A stretch of 64,000 bases of DNA from assembly GCF_000369805.1 (NCBI RefSeq), contig NZ_KB850224.1, positions 1,225,924 through 1,289,923 on the forward strand, in the 5' to 3' direction. The notes under the pieces were generated by a model that was not told the DNA's origin, did no database searches, and saw nothing but the letters and a program-made list of their open reading frames with translations. The position numbers and the translations under genes were made by a program. This document shows, in pieces, positions 45,087 to 55,238 of the stretch; within the stretch, counting starts at the first letter, position 1; each line of letters starts with the position of its first letter. The stretch is from Acinetobacter sp. NIPH 2100. GTDB taxonomy: Bacteria > Pseudomonadota > Gammaproteobacteria > Pseudomonadales > Moraxellaceae.

Positions 45087-45179
45087 ATCCTTTTTTTCAA
45101 AGGGGGGCTTTATTGCGAATTGGATGTAGATATTGGATTCCTGATACTCCCTCCTTTTAAAAGGAGGGTTGGGGAGGAT
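45079..45179. repeat. Dispersed intergenic repeat (copy 2)
   Basis: Starts tccctaaatcctttttttca and ends ctccctccttttaaaaggag with ggttggggaggatt. The half ctccttttaaaaggag is a perfect palindrome. It supplies the stop codons of the genes on both sides. Confidence 0.65.
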
Positions 45180-46009
45180 TAAGATTTTCCTTCGTATATT
45201 TTTTTAGCTTCTTCTGCTTTATCTAGTTTTCGATGAATAAGAGAAATCATTGATAAAATATCAAGAGCATCTTGTTCATTAATTTCCCATGTTATTTTTG
45301 GAGCATGCGCTGTAGTGTTTCTAAAAGTTCCAAAAACCCCTTTTAATAAATTCATGAATCCTTTTTGCTCGCTTTCATGACTTTCAGTTGTTAGATTATT
45401 TAATGCTAAATAAGGAATTTTACCTTTATATGAAAAAGCATGATCTACTAATTCTGAACCGTCAGTAGTTAAGTTAGTTTTTATTCTAATTTTTTCTGCA
45501 ATACTTTTAGTTGCTTCAAATACAGCATGAAAATAATTATCGACAAGTAATTCAGCTTTGCAAAAAGTAAGGACGTCAGAATGAATTTTTCGGTCTAATA
45601 ATGTTTTTCTTAAATTTTGAGCTCGTTCCTCAGCCTCAGAAAAAGTTTTTACTTTATCTGTTGCTCTAATATCACCACTTTCAGTTAGTTCGAAGCCTTC
45701 AAATGACAATACATAATTTAGTTCGGTTCTTATATTTTTAAACCATTCTTTTCTATGGATGTGTCGGGATGGGCGTAGAACATATTTAATAAATGCTAGA
45801 ACATTGTTGGAACAGCGATCTTCTCTTTGCTTGATACTAAGAGCATCATACAAACGCTTCTATTTTGTAGAGTTTAATTGTGGATCTTTGATATTTGTTT
45901 CAGCCAGATATTTGGAAATTTCAGTTCCTGAAATCCCATTATTTGTATCACCTAAAATTTTACAAATACTTTCTAGGCTACCAAGATCAATATTTTTAAT
46001 TATTGCCAT
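45179..46009 (-). pseudogene. TIGR02391 (Ymh-type) gene interrupted by an in-frame amber codon
   Basis: From ATG 46009 the frame reads MAIIKNIDLGSLESICKILG and continues to STK, then TAG at 45862-45860 (codon 50), then KRLYDALSIKQ and on to the stop at 45179. Without the amber codon the protein would be 276 residues. In this family the segment is usually TKWKRL, so a single base change TGG to TAG would explain it. The C-terminal half holds the conserved FRNTTAHAPKITW and DALDILSMISLIHRKLD. Family members occur in phage and defence-type loci. A shorter product of 224 residues could start at TTG 45853. Amber read-through or a sequencing error are alternatives. Confidence 0.8.
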
Positions 46010-46071
46010 TATTTACTTTAATTTTTAAGGATGCGTATATTCTAAGTATATGTTTTTGGAATATCAATTCA

Positions 46072-46167
46072 ATCCCTCCCAACCTCCCTTTGAAAAAGGG
46101 AGGAGCGGTCACGCAATTTATTAGATACGTGCAAGTCCCCCTTTGAAAAAGGGGGATTTAGGGGGAT
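46072..46167. repeat. Dispersed intergenic repeat (copy 3)
   Basis: Two tandem units: cctccctttgaaaaagggag and ccccctttgaaaaagggggatttagggggatt-like sequence. Each forms a strong hairpin. It lies between the Ymh-type gene and the metH stop and may also end metH transcription on the minus strand. Confidence 0.7.
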
Positions 46168-46181
46168 TCATGATATACAGC

Positions 46182-49100
46182 TCAACCAATCGAATCATCT
46201 AAATTCGGTGCTAACCAACGCTTCGCTTCATCCAGTGTCCAGCCTTTACGTTTTGCATAATCCTCAAGCTGATCTTGAGAAATCTTACCCACGTTAAAGT
46301 ATTCACTTTCAGGATGTGAATAATAGAAACCACTGACAGAAGATGGCGGCATCATGGCAAAGTGTTCAGTCAACTTAGTACCAATCTTCGCTTCCGAACC
46401 TAACCAATCAAATAACACTGCTTTCTCAGAATGCTCTGGGCAAGCAGGGTAACCTGGTGCAGGACGAATACCGACATACTTCTCTTTGATCAATTCTTCA
46501 TTGCCCAAAGTCTCATCGGCTTTATAGCCCCAGAACTCTTTACGGATACGCTCATGCAAATGTTCGGCAAAAGCTTCGGCAAAACGATCAGCCAAAGACT
46601 GAACCAGAATCGCTGAGTAATCATCACCTTTGGCTTTATATTCATTTGCCAGTTCTTCCGCACCAAAGATTGATACAGTGAAACCACCGAGATAATCGGT
46701 ATTGTCTTTAGAAGTACTAATAAAGTCCGCGAGAGATAAATTCGGTTTGCCTGTGACTTTGTCAGATTGCTGACGAATATGCTCAAAAGTATGCGTAACA
46801 TTTTGACCAGATTCATCAAACACGCTCACGGTATCCGCAGCTGTACGTTGTGCAGGGTATAGACCAAATACAGCACGCGCATCAAAAAGATTATTCCCGA
46901 TAATGTCTTTCAGCATCGCTTGCGCTTGGTTATACAAATCAGTTGCCGCTTCACCGACCACTTCATCTGTCAGGATTTTCGGGAATTTACCTGCCAAGCT
47001 CCAAGAAATAAAGAATGGTGTCCAGTCAAAGTACTCAACCAAGGTCGCCAATGGATAATTGGTAATGACTTGCGTGCCTAAACTATTTGGAATTGGTGGC
47101 ACATAGTTATCATCCACCTTGAAACCATTTTCAATTGATTCGGCATAGCTAAGTTTGGCTGCTTTCGGTTGCTTGTTGGCTAAACGCTCACGGATCTTGG
47201 CATATTCAGCACGATGTTCTGCAATAAAGTTGCCACGCATTTCTTTCGAGAGCAGAGTAGTTGCTACACCGACCGCACGCGAGGCATCGGCCACATAAAT
47301 CACCGCATCATTTTGATACTGCGGATCAATCTTCACCGCGGTATGTGCTTTCGATGTGGTTGCACCACCAATCAACAATGGGATGTTAAAGCCTTTACGT
47401 TGCATTTCTTTGGCAACAAACACCATTTCGTCCAAAGATGGAGTGATTAAACCAGATAAACCGATGATGTCACATTTTTCATCAATCGCTGTTTGCAGGA
47501 TTTTTTCCGCAGGCACCATCACGCCAAGGTCAACGATGTCATAACCGTTACAACCCAACACCACACCTACGATATTTTTACCAATATCGTGTACGTCACC
47601 TTTTACGGTCGCCATCAAAACACGACCTTTAGATTGTGCATTGCCTTTTTCAGCTTCGATGTACGGGTTTAACCATGCCACGGCTTGCTTCATCACACGA
47701 GCAGATTTCACCACTTGCGGCAAGAACATTTTACCTGAGCCGAACAAGTCACCGACCACGTTCATACCATCCATCAATGCACCTTCAATCACATCAAGTG
47801 GACGTTTGGACTTTAAGCGTGCTTCTTCGGTATCTTCATCAATATACGTGGTGATACCTTTGACTAAGGCATACTCAAGACGTTTTTCAACCGACTCGTT
47901 ACGCCATTCTAGATTTTCAGCTTCACGTTGTGCACCCGTATGACCACGGAATTTTTCTGCCACTTCAAGCAGTTTCTCTGTGGCATTTTGACCTGATTCA
48001 CCTTGGTTCCGGTTTAGAACAACATCTTCAACGGCTTCTTTCAGTTCTTTTGGAATATCATCGTAAATCGCCATTTGACCCGCGTTCACGATCCCCATAG
48101 TCATGCCTTGTTTGATGGCATGGTAAAGGAACACAGAGTGAATCGCTTCACGCACAGGTTCATTACCGCGGAAGGAGAACGATACGTTAGAGACACCACC
48201 CGAAATCATCGCATGCGGCAAGTTCTGTTTGATCCAGCCTGTGGCTTCAATAAAATCGACGCCATAGTTATTATGTTCTTCAATCCCTGTTGCCACGGCA
48301 AACACGTTCGGGTCAAAAATAATATCTTCAGCAGGGAAGCCGACATCATTGACTAAAACATCATAAGAACGTTTACAGATTTCACGTTTACGTGCAGCGG
48401 TATCTGCTTGACCCGTTTCATCAAAGGCCATCACAATAATCGCAGCACCATACTGGCGGCATAGGCGTGCTTTTTCGACAAACTCGTCATAACCTTCTTT
48501 TAAGGAAATAGAGTTGACAACGGGCTTACCTTGTACACATTTCAAGCCTGCTTCAATGATTTCCCATTTCGATGAGTCAATCATGATCGGTACACGTGAA
48601 ATATCTGGTTCAGATGCGACAAGGTTGAGGAAATGCACCATCGCATTTTGCGAATCGAGCATCCCTTCATCCATGTTGATATCGATGATCTGTGCACCTG
48701 CTTCAACTTGTTGCTGAGCCACTTCTAGAGCTTCGGCAAATTTCTCTTCACGGATGAGGCGTAGGAATTTTTTTGAACCCGTAACGTTGGTACGTTCACC
48801 GACATTCACGAATAGTGAATCATCATAAATGTTAAATGGTTCTAAGCCACTTAAACGACAGGCAGGTTTGGTTTCAGGGATTTGACGCGGCTTGATATCT
48901 TTAACTGCGTTATAAATCGCACGGATATGATCTGGCGTGGTACCACAACAACCACCCGTGATATTGATGAGACCGCTTTCGGCAAACTCTTTAATGAATT
49001 CCGCTGTTTGTTCTGGGGTTTCGTCATATTCACCAAATGCATTTGGTAAACCTGCGTTTGGATGGGCAGAAATAAAAGTATCGGCAACATCAGAAATCGT

Positions 49101-49868
49101 TTTAACGTGTGGACGCATCGCGTCTGCACCCAAGGCACAGTTAAAACCAATTGAGAGTAAATCACCGTGGCGAACCGAGTTCCAAAACGCTTCTGCGGTT
49201 TGACCGGTTAAGGTACGACCTGATGCATCGGTGATGGTGCCTGAAATCATCAACGGCAATTCATGACCAATTTGCTTGAAGACTTCTTTGACCGCAAAAA
49301 TCGCTGCTTTACAGTTTAAGGTATCGAATACGGTTTCGATCAATAGAATGTCTGCACCACCTTCGATCAACGCATGAGTTGCTTCAATATAGTTTTCTTT
49401 GAGCTCATCAAAGCTAATATTACGGAAGGCAGGGTCATTTACATTCGGTGAAATTGAACAGGTACGTGAGGTTGGGCCAAGTACACCGGCAACAAAACGT
49501 GGTTTGTCCGGAGTTGAGTATTTGTCACATGCTGCACGCGCTAAACGAGCTGCTTCACGGTTGATCTCTGGTACGAGGTCTTCCATGTGATAGTCCGACA
49601 TTGAAACACGTGTGCCGTTAAAGCTATTGGTTTCAATGATGTCAGCACCTGCATCCAAGTACGCTTCATGAATGCCCTGGATAATTTTCGGCTGTGTTAA
49701 TACCAATAAGTCATTATTGCCTTTAAGGTCTGATGCCCAATCTGCAAAACGTTCCCCACGATAATCTTCTTCTTCTAATTTATGGCGTTGAATCATCGTT
49801 CCCATCGCACCATCAATAATCAGGATACGTTGGGCAAGAAGTGATTGTAGGGTGGTAAGCGTGGACAT
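46182..49868 (-). CDS. metH: Cobalamin-dependent methionine synthase
   Basis: This 1228-residue enzyme moves a methyl group from methyltetrahydrofolate to homocysteine through methylcobalamin. Modules in order: homocysteine-binding barrel (1-325) with zinc cysteines in GFNCALGA (near 244) and GGCCGTT (307-308); folate-binding barrel (about 345-620, [15 protein letters not shown]); helical cap (about 640-740); B12 domain with base-off histidine in [11 protein letters not shown] (about 759); and the activation domain (about 900-1228, [15 protein letters not shown]). All parts are present. No cobalamin riboswitch could be recognised upstream. Confidence 0.97.
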   Translation of the reverse strand: MSTLTTLQSLLAQRILIIDGAMGTMIQRHKLEEEDYRGERFADWASDLKGNNDLLVLTQPKIIQGIHEAYLDAGADIIETNSFNGTRVSMSDYHMEDLVPEINREAARLARAACDKYSTPDKPRFVAGVLGPTSRTCSISPNVNDPAFRNISFDELKENYIEATHALIEGGADILLIETVFDTLNCKAAIFAVKEVFKQIGHELPLMISGTITDASGRTLTGQTAEAFWNSVRHGDLLSIGFNCALGADAMRPHVKTISDVADTFISAHPNAGLPNAFGEYDETPEQTAEFIKEFAESGLINITGGCCGTTPDHIRAIYNAVKDIKPRQIPETKPACRLSGLEPFNIYDDSLFVNVGERTNVTGSKKFLRLIREEKFAEALEVAQQQVEAGAQIIDINMDEGMLDSQNAMVHFLNLVASEPDISRVPIMIDSSKWEIIEAGLKCVQGKPVVNSISLKEGYDEFVEKARLCRQYGAAIIVMAFDETGQADTAARKREICKRSYDVLVNDVGFPAEDIIFDPNVFAVATGIEEHNNYGVDFIEATGWIKQNLPHAMISGGVSNVSFSFRGNEPVREAIHSVFLYHAIKQGMTMGIVNAGQMAIYDDIPKELKEAVEDVVLNRNQGESGQNATEKLLEVAEKFRGHTGAQREAENLEWRNESVEKRLEYALVKGITTYIDEDTEEARLKSKRPLDVIEGALMDGMNVVGDLFGSGKMFLPQVVKSARVMKQAVAWLNPYIEAEKGNAQSKGRVLMATVKGDVHDIGKNIVGVVLGCNGYDIVDLGVMVPAEKILQTAIDEKCDIIGLSGLITPSLDEMVFVAKEMQRKGFNIPLLIGGATTSKAHTAVKIDPQYQNDAVIYVADASRAVGVATTLLSKEMRGNFIAEHRAEYAKIRERLANKQPKAAKLSYAESIENGFKVDDNYVPPIPNSLGTQVITNYPLATLVEYFDWTPFFISWSLAGKFPKILTDEVVGEAATDLYNQAQAMLKDIIGNNLFDARAVFGLYPAQRTAADTVSVFDESGQNVTHTFEHIRQQSDKVTGKPNLSLADFISTSKDNTDYLGGFTVSIFGAEELANEYKAKGDDYSAILVQSLADRFAEAFAEHLHERIRKEFWGYKADETLGNEELIKEKYVGIRPAPGYPACPEHSEKAVLFDWLGSEAKIGTKLTEHFAMMPPSSVSGFYYSHPESEYFNVGKISQDQLEDYAKRKGWTLDEAKRWLAPNLDDSIG

Positions 49869-49982
49869 TCAGGAACCCCAGTCAATGATCAAGATAAAAA
49901 GCAGGGGCATTGTAACAGATGCAAGGTAAAAGCGCGTATTTTCAGCAAGCTTGAACAGTGATTCATCGGGTCACTTAGAAAA

Positions 49983-50015
49983 TGTCATAAAATGTTCATG
50001 AAGTTGTCACAATTG
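49983..50015. promoter_or_regulatory. Pho-box-like direct repeats, distal
   Basis: Three 11-base-spaced units TGTCATAA, GTTCATGA and TGTCACAA begin at 49983, 49994 and 50005. The PhoB consensus is direct TGTCAT-type repeats at 11-base spacing. It lies in the gap between metH and the phosphate transporter. The rest of 49869-50306 is AT-rich with no gene seen. Confidence 0.5.
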
Positions 50016-50241
50016 AATTGAATAATGCTTAAAAAGAAAACATACAGTTCGAAATATGACAGTTCGATGTCACATTTCGTAGCATTTGTTGCAAAATCAG
50101 ACAAACAGTTCTATCACTGTTTTTGTTTTTGTAATTTATTGTTTTTTATTAATTAAAATAAAAAACAAGGTGGATTTATTACTGAAAAATACAAAAAAAT
50201 GTGATGAAAACATGAAATTTTGGCTTTATGTGACCGTCCTT

Positions 50242-50260
50242 TGTCATATAATTGTCATAA
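50242..50260. promoter_or_regulatory. Pho-box-like direct repeat ahead of the phosphate transporter
   Basis: Two perfect TGTCATA units start at 50242 and 50253, exactly 11 bases apart, 47-65 bases upstream of the transporter start. The spacing and sequence fit a PhoB site. Confidence 0.65.
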
Positions 50261-50306
50261 TTTAATTAAACAATACAGGGGATTTTATTATCCTCTAACC
50301 GTCTAC

Positions 50307-51938
50307 ATGAATTCTAATCTTCCTCCTGTTTCGGATTCACCGCTTGCCAGCTCTCAGGCAAAATCGACGAATGTACATGTACCAACACCGAAATTCTTTA
50401 TGCCGGTGTTTTTGACAATTATTGTTGCAACACTGATTTATATCGGTTTTCAGTTAAGTGCTGATTTGGCACATGTACCGCCTTTAAGTTTATATTCAGT
50501 TATTCTTTTATCGACGGCACTATTCATTGCTTTAGGCTTTGAGTTTGTAAATGGTTTTCACGATACGGCAAACGCTGTAGCGACGGTTATTTATACCAAT
50601 GCATTACCTGCTCCAGCAGCAGTGATGTGGGCTGGCTTCTGTAACTTCCTTGGGGTTATGGTGGCGAGTGGTGCAGTTGCATATGGTATTATTGCATTAC
50701 TCCCTGTAGAAATGATCATGAATGTCGGCAGCGGCGCTGGCTTTGCGATGGTTTTTGCATTATTAATCGCGGCGATTCTCTGGAATTTAGGCACGTGGTT
50801 TTTGGGGATTCCTGCTTCAAGTTCACATACCTTAATCGGTTCGATTTTGGGTGTGGGCATCATGAACCATATCTTAAACGCGTCAGCTGGTGCGACCAGT
50901 AGCGGTATTGATATGGATCAGGTGATTAAAGTTGGTAAGGCATTATTATTCTCTCCTCTGATCGGTTTTGCGTTTGCAGCAATCCTGTTCTTATTGGTGA
51001 AGAAAGTATTTAAACGCCAAATGGAGCTGTTTCAGCCACCAGAAGGCAATAAGCCACCACCACCAGTGATTCGTGCAATTCTTATTTTTACCTGTACAGG
51101 TGTAAGTTTTGCACATGGTTCAAACGATGGTCAAAAAGGCATGGGCTTAATCATGTTGATCTTGATCGGTTTAGTTCCATTGGCTTATTCATTGAACAAA
51201 AATTTAGATGCACAGCATTTACAATCATTCGAACAACTTTCTGCACAGACAGCAACCGTTTTAAACGTGAATCAAAACGAGCTGACCGATGAGAAAGCGC
51301 GTGATGTATTAACCAAATATATCCAAACCAAAGAACAAACTGCTGAGGTTGTACCTGCGCTTGCAAGTATGACGGCACATATTGGTACACGCGTTGCAGG
51401 TTACGGTGATCTCAAGTTAATCCCTGAGGCTGCTGTGAGTGAAATTCGTAATGACATGTACTTAAGCACCACAACGTTTAAGCGTTTAGATAAAGCTGAA
51501 GCTTTGCCAGAAATGGATAAAGACCAGGCCAAACTTGTGAAAGAATACCGTAGTAGTTTAGATTCATTCCTTCAGTACATTCCAAACTGGGTGAAAGTTG
51601 CGGTTGCACTTGCGCTAGGTCTGGGCACAATGGTGGGTTGGAAGCGTATCGTTGTGACTGTGGGTGAGCGTATTGGTAAGAACCATATGACTTATGGTCA
51701 GGGGATGTCTGCTGAGCTTGTCGCGATGAGTACGATTGCTGCGGCAGATGGTCTTGGTATGCCAGTTTCGACAACGCATGTTTTAAACAGTGCGGTTGCA
51801 GGTACCATGGTTGCTAATAAATCAGGTTTAAACTTCGCAACAGTTCGAACGATTCTTTCTGCGTGGATCTTTACGTTACCAGCAACGATTACCTTATCTG
51901 GTGGTCTATATTGGTTGTTCCTACAGTTTGTTTCATGA
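50307..51938 (+). CDS. PiT-family inorganic phosphate transporter
   Basis: This 543-residue membrane protein has the duplicated PiT signature: GFHDTANAVATVIYTNAL near residue 77, FAHGSNDGQKGMGLIM near 268, and the motifs IPASSSHTLIG and MPVSTTHVLNSAV that line the transport path. A hydrophilic loop of about 140 residues divides the two halves. It takes up phosphate with a cation. ATG 50307 was chosen because the family start follows it; the longer frame from 50220 would place the Pho-box repeats inside the gene. The start has no strong ribosome binding site. Confidence 0.93.
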   Translation: MNSNLPPVSDSPLASSQAKSTNVHVPTPKFFMPVFLTIIVATLIYIGFQLSADLAHVPPLSLYSVILLSTALFIALGFEFVNGFHDTANAVATVIYTNALPAPAAVMWAGFCNFLGVMVASGAVAYGIIALLPVEMIMNVGSGAGFAMVFALLIAAILWNLGTWFLGIPASSSHTLIGSILGVGIMNHILNASAGATSSGIDMDQVIKVGKALLFSPLIGFAFAAILFLLVKKVFKRQMELFQPPEGNKPPPPVIRAILIFTCTGVSFAHGSNDGQKGMGLIMLILIGLVPLAYSLNKNLDAQHLQSFEQLSAQTATVLNVNQNELTDEKARDVLTKYIQTKEQTAEVVPALASMTAHIGTRVAGYGDLKLIPEAAVSEIRNDMYLSTTTFKRLDKAEALPEMDKDQAKLVKEYRSSLDSFLQYIPNWVKVAVALALGLGTMVGWKRIVVTVGERIGKNHMTYGQGMSAELVAMSTIAAADGLGMPVSTTHVLNSAVAGTMVANKSGLNFATVRTILSAWIFTLPATITLSGGLYWLFLQFVS

Positions 51939-51969
51939 TCCTGAATAATTAAACTGAAAATCAGATGTA

Positions 51970-51997
51970 AAGGCTTTGCTTCGGCAAAGCCTTTTTT
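51970..51997 (+). terminator. Terminator of the phosphate transporter gene
   Basis: A ten-base perfect stem aaggctttgc / gcaaagcctt with a TTCG tetraloop and T run, 31 bases after the stop. Confidence 0.93.
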
Positions 51998-52278
51998 ATG
52001 TGCTTCAATTTATGTACCACCATCAGTCGAGCCTGATTTCATTGCTAAGGTTGTCGTTGTTTATGGTGTAGGGAAGCTTCAAGTTTATCTTTAACCTGCT
52101 GAAAGCGATTTTAGAAGCTTATTCAAAGTGTGTTAGTCGCTATAGAAGGGTGAGCTTGAAAGTTATTGAAATAGACTAAAGAAAATCACTTTTATTCCCC
52201 AAAAGAGGAATAGTTTTCCCATGAACTTATCCGTTAGTATCAATAGACAGATCGTGCTAGGTTGTGTTGTTTCATTAT

Positions 52279-52347
52279 TATAATAAGTATCAAGCGTTGT
52301 TCTATTTACACTCCGCCATTCTCCGATATAGAGAGTGGCTTTTTTTA
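52279..52347 (+). ncRNA. Possible small RNA (promoter-like box plus orphan terminator)
   Basis: A TATAAT box at 52279-52284 is followed by about 60 bases ending in a hairpin gccattctc / gagagtggc (one G-T pair) and eight T residues (52340-52347). The phosphate transporter already has its own terminator 320 bases earlier, so this one has no assigned gene. No good -35 box at 17-base spacing was found. A short transcript is possible; a relic terminator is the alternative. Confidence 0.3.
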
Positions 52348-52370
52348 GCTTTGCTCAAAGTGAAGCCATA

Positions 52371-52398
52371 AAAAAGAGCTGTCGAAACAGCTCTTTTT
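52371..52398 (-). terminator. Terminator of the Tim44-like gene
   Basis: A 12-base perfect stem aaaaagagctgt / acagctcttttt with a CGAA loop, 16 bases past the minus-strand stop. Confidence 0.93.
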
Positions 52399-52413
52399 GT
52401 TCAATCAACGCAT

Positions 52414-53394
52414 TTAAGCTTGTTGAATACCTGCAACAACCCAATCTTGCTGTGAGCCAGCAGGCTTAACAAAATGCCAAATCTCAGCAAATGGTTGAGG
52501 CAAGCTGTTTAAGTCTTCACTCACGGTACCTGTAAAGCGGACGCTCACGACGTATTGACCATTTTCAGTAGAGCTTTCGACAACCATTGCATTGAGGTTG
52601 CTAAATTCAGCCACGTCTTGATCTTGGTTCGCCATAATATCGCTATACATTGAGTTATAAAGCTCAGGTGTTAAATAACGACGAATTTCTTCGACATTGC
52701 TCGCACTGTTCACCGATTGAATGTGGTTAAAACGTTGGCGTGCAATGCGTAAGAACGCAGCAGGCTCAGTACCATCAGGTAATTGATTGCCATTGCTCAT
52801 TGATGCGCCACCAAAAGGAGCTTGTGTTGCTGCACCACCAGCTACAGACTGGCCAAAGATATTGGTATTATCAGATGTTTGGCGTGCCGCAGCTTGAGGC
52901 GGTACTTGACGGCCAAAGTTGTTTTGACCGCCATTGTTTGGTGCGTATGGATTATTGGTTGCTAATTTTTTTTTTGCGCCTAATTTGCGGAAAACAAAGA
53001 AGGCGGCAGCTGCAGCAAGAAGTACCCAAAGCCAGCTAGGAATGCCACCTTTTTCTTCCTGTTGCTGCGCTTGAGCATTGGCTTGTTGCTCAGTTGCTGT
53101 TGGATTTTGCTGCTTGTCATCTGCCAATGCGTTTGCAGCAACTGCACCTACTGCAGCACCTGCGACACCCGCAGCAACCATCGTACCTACACCTGGACCA
53201 GATTTCTGTGGTGCAGTTTGTTGTTGAGGTGCTGGAGTTGCTTGACGAGATGGCTGGTAAGATTGGCTAGATGAACTAGATCTGCTCATGCCGTGGCTTT
53301 TACCGCCACCTGCACGTTTTGCTTCCGCAAGCGGTGCAGCAACCAAAGTTGCCATTAAAAGAGCTGCCATCAAGCCACGCTGATGTACTTGCAT
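52414..53394 (-). CDS. Tim44-like domain protein, membrane-anchored
   Basis: This 326-residue protein has a signal-type N-terminus (LMAALLMATLVAAPLAEAK), a Ser/Gln/Pro-rich linker, a glycine/alanine segment GTMVAAGVAGAAVGAVAANA, a membrane segment PSWLWVLLAAAAAFFVF near residue 125-142, and a C-terminal Tim44-like domain from about 205 (AFLRIARQRFNHIQSVNSAS). Bacterial Tim44-like proteins of this build are widespread, but their job is not settled. It is followed by its own terminator. Confidence 0.88.
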   Translation of the reverse strand: MQVHQRGLMAALLMATLVAAPLAEAKRAGGGKSHGMSRSSSSSQSYQPSRQATPAPQQQTAPQKSGPGVGTMVAAGVAGAAVGAVAANALADDKQQNPTATEQQANAQAQQQEEKGGIPSWLWVLLAAAAAFFVFRKLGAKKKLATNNPYAPNNGGQNNFGRQVPPQAAARQTSDNTNIFGQSVAGGAATQAPFGGASMSNGNQLPDGTEPAAFLRIARQRFNHIQSVNSASNVEEIRRYLTPELYNSMYSDIMANQDQDVAEFSNLNAMVVESSTENGQYVVSVRFTGTVSEDLNSLPQPFAEIWHFVKPAGSQQDWVVAGIQQA

Positions 53395-53489
53395 CGAAAA
53401 TTCCTATTTAAATTCAATTTGTAAATGTATTTATGCAGGTATTTCGATGGAATTTCAACTAGAAAAGTATGTTTTTTTATGTCAAGGCA

Positions 53490-54881
53490 TCATAGCAACT
53501 CATCACTCAACTGCATAGCTTCGGTCAAGGCTTCATGTAAACGGGCAACCGCAATGATTTGCACGCCTTCAATCGATTTTTGCGGTGCATTGCCTCTCGG
53601 TAAAATTACATATTTAAAGCCATGTTTTGCCGCTTCTTTCAGGCGTTCTTGGCCATTGGGTACGGGACGAATTTCCCCAGATAAACCCACTTCGCCAAAA
53701 ACCGCTAATTGTTGCGGCAGGGCTTTGCCTCTCAAGCTTGAAGCACAGGCAAGCAAAACAGCTAAGTCAGAGCCTGTTTCAGTAATCTTTAAGCCACCTA
53801 CCACATTGACATAGACGTCTTGCCCTGAAGTTTGCACACCACCATGTCGATGCATCACCGCAAGCAACATATTTAAACGGTTTTGCTCCAAACCCAGTGC
53901 CACTCGACGGGGTTGCCCGTGTGCATCATCCACCAGTGCCTGAACTTCAACTAACAGTGGGCGAGTCCCTTCACGGCTAATCATTACGATTGAACCCGGA
54001 ATGGCTTCATCATAGCGACTTAAGAAAATTGCCGATGGATTGGCAACCTCGCGTAGACCTTTATCGGTCATCGCAAATACACCCAATTCATTGACTGCAC
54101 CAAAACGGTTCTTGACGGCACGTATCATGCGATAACGAGAGTCGGATTGACCTTCAAAATAAAGTACACAATCGACCATATGTTCTAAAACACGTGGACC
54201 TGCTAACGCACCTTCTTTGGTGACGTGACCCACAAGGAATAACGCTGTGCCACTATTTTTGGCAAATCGAGTGAGCAGGGCAGCAGACTCACGGATTTGT
54301 GAGACGCCACCAGGTGCCGATTGTAGTGTTTCGGTATATAAGGTTTGGATTGAGTCCAAAATCGCAACAGCAGGACGTTCTTGTGCCAACACTTCACAAA
54401 TGCGCTCGACACAAGTTTCCGCCATAACTCTAAGTGAGTCTGTAGGTAGATCTAAACGTTGTGCACGTAAGGCGACTTGTGAAAGTGATTCCTCACCCGT
54501 CACATAAAGTGCTGAGCTTTTCTTGCTGGCCATGTGTGTTGCGGTTTGCAGCAAGATGGTTGATTTACCAATTCCCGGATCACCACCAATCAGGACCACA
54601 GAGCCTGTGACCAAGCCACCACCCAATACACGATCAAACTCACTGATGCCTGTTTGCAGACGGGTTTCATGTGAGACCGAGATTTGATTGAGCGTGGTGA
54701 TGTTGGCTACTTGTCCAGCATAACCACCGCCCATTTTGGGTTGGCCGCGATGGGTCACCACGGGTTCGACACGGACTTCCAGCAAACTATTCCATTCGCC
54801 GCACTCAGAACATTGCCCAGCCCATTTGGGATGATCTGCACCACATTGTTCACATCTGTAAACGGATTTAATTTTTGCCAT
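53490..54881 (-). CDS. radA: DNA repair protein RadA (Sms)
   Basis: This 463-residue protein has an N-terminal four-cysteine zinc motif (YRCEQCGADHPKWAGQC, then SECGEW), Walker A GGDPGIGKST near residue 100, the RadA-specific KNRFG motif in RAVKNRFGAVNEL near 257, and a C-terminal Lon-like domain (AVFGEVGLSGEIRPVPNG). It is a branch-migration helicase acting in recombination and, in naturally competent bacteria such as Acinetobacter, in transformation. Confidence 0.96.
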   Translation of the reverse strand: MAKIKSVYRCEQCGADHPKWAGQCSECGEWNSLLEVRVEPVVTHRGQPKMGGGYAGQVANITTLNQISVSHETRLQTGISEFDRVLGGGLVTGSVVLIGGDPGIGKSTILLQTATHMASKKSSALYVTGEESLSQVALRAQRLDLPTDSLRVMAETCVERICEVLAQERPAVAILDSIQTLYTETLQSAPGGVSQIRESAALLTRFAKNSGTALFLVGHVTKEGALAGPRVLEHMVDCVLYFEGQSDSRYRMIRAVKNRFGAVNELGVFAMTDKGLREVANPSAIFLSRYDEAIPGSIVMISREGTRPLLVEVQALVDDAHGQPRRVALGLEQNRLNMLLAVMHRHGGVQTSGQDVYVNVVGGLKITETGSDLAVLLACASSLRGKALPQQLAVFGEVGLSGEIRPVPNGQERLKEAAKHGFKYVILPRGNAPQKSIEGVQIIAVARLHEALTEAMQLSDELL

Positions 54882-55238
54882 AAGATAAAATTGAAAACTT
54901 TCTTAAAATTAGATAAAAAAGAGTCAGGACGAAAATTTTTTAACAATGCTGATCGTTCTTTACAAGGATAAAACAAGACGACAGTACGATTTCGTCACTG
55001 GTTGGTTAAAGGGAAGTGCTCAGGAAAATAACATGATATACAACTTTTACAAGTTATAGACAGTGTGTTTTTAGCATTCGTTTTTTTGTTCAATTCACTT
55101 TTTCCATGGATGGTTTGCAGGTATTCGCTTATTTATTGTCATGACATCATGATCGAATGGCATAGATATTGCTCATGCTCAAACGAATAAAAATTTAGCA
55201 ATCGCTACATTTAAAAATATATAACAAGGTTGATGTCT
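54882..55238. other. Intergenic region between radA and the AGCS symporter
   Basis: This 357-base AT-rich region separates divergent genes. I see no gene. A repeated TCATGA pair (tcatgacatcatga) lies about 95 bases ahead of the symporter and could be a regulator site; nothing stronger is visible. Confidence 0.4.

Larger units (their letters stand above)
51998..52413. other. Intergenic region with two further terminator structures
   Basis: This 416-base region holds no gene I can support. It contains the stand-alone terminator at 52315-52347 and the minus-strand terminator at 52371-52398. Confidence 0.5.

Noticed and set aside
45759-46028. Plus-strand open frame over the start of the Ymh-type gene
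   Set aside because: Antisense to the family-matching minus-strand frame, with no ribosome binding site.
45079-46167. CRISPR array
   Set aside because: Only two repeat copies, about 1 kb apart, with a gene between; the repeats are hairpin-type intergenic elements.
50220-50306. Longer N-terminus for the phosphate transporter
   Set aside because: It would place the Pho-box repeats inside the coding region and does not resemble PiT N-termini.
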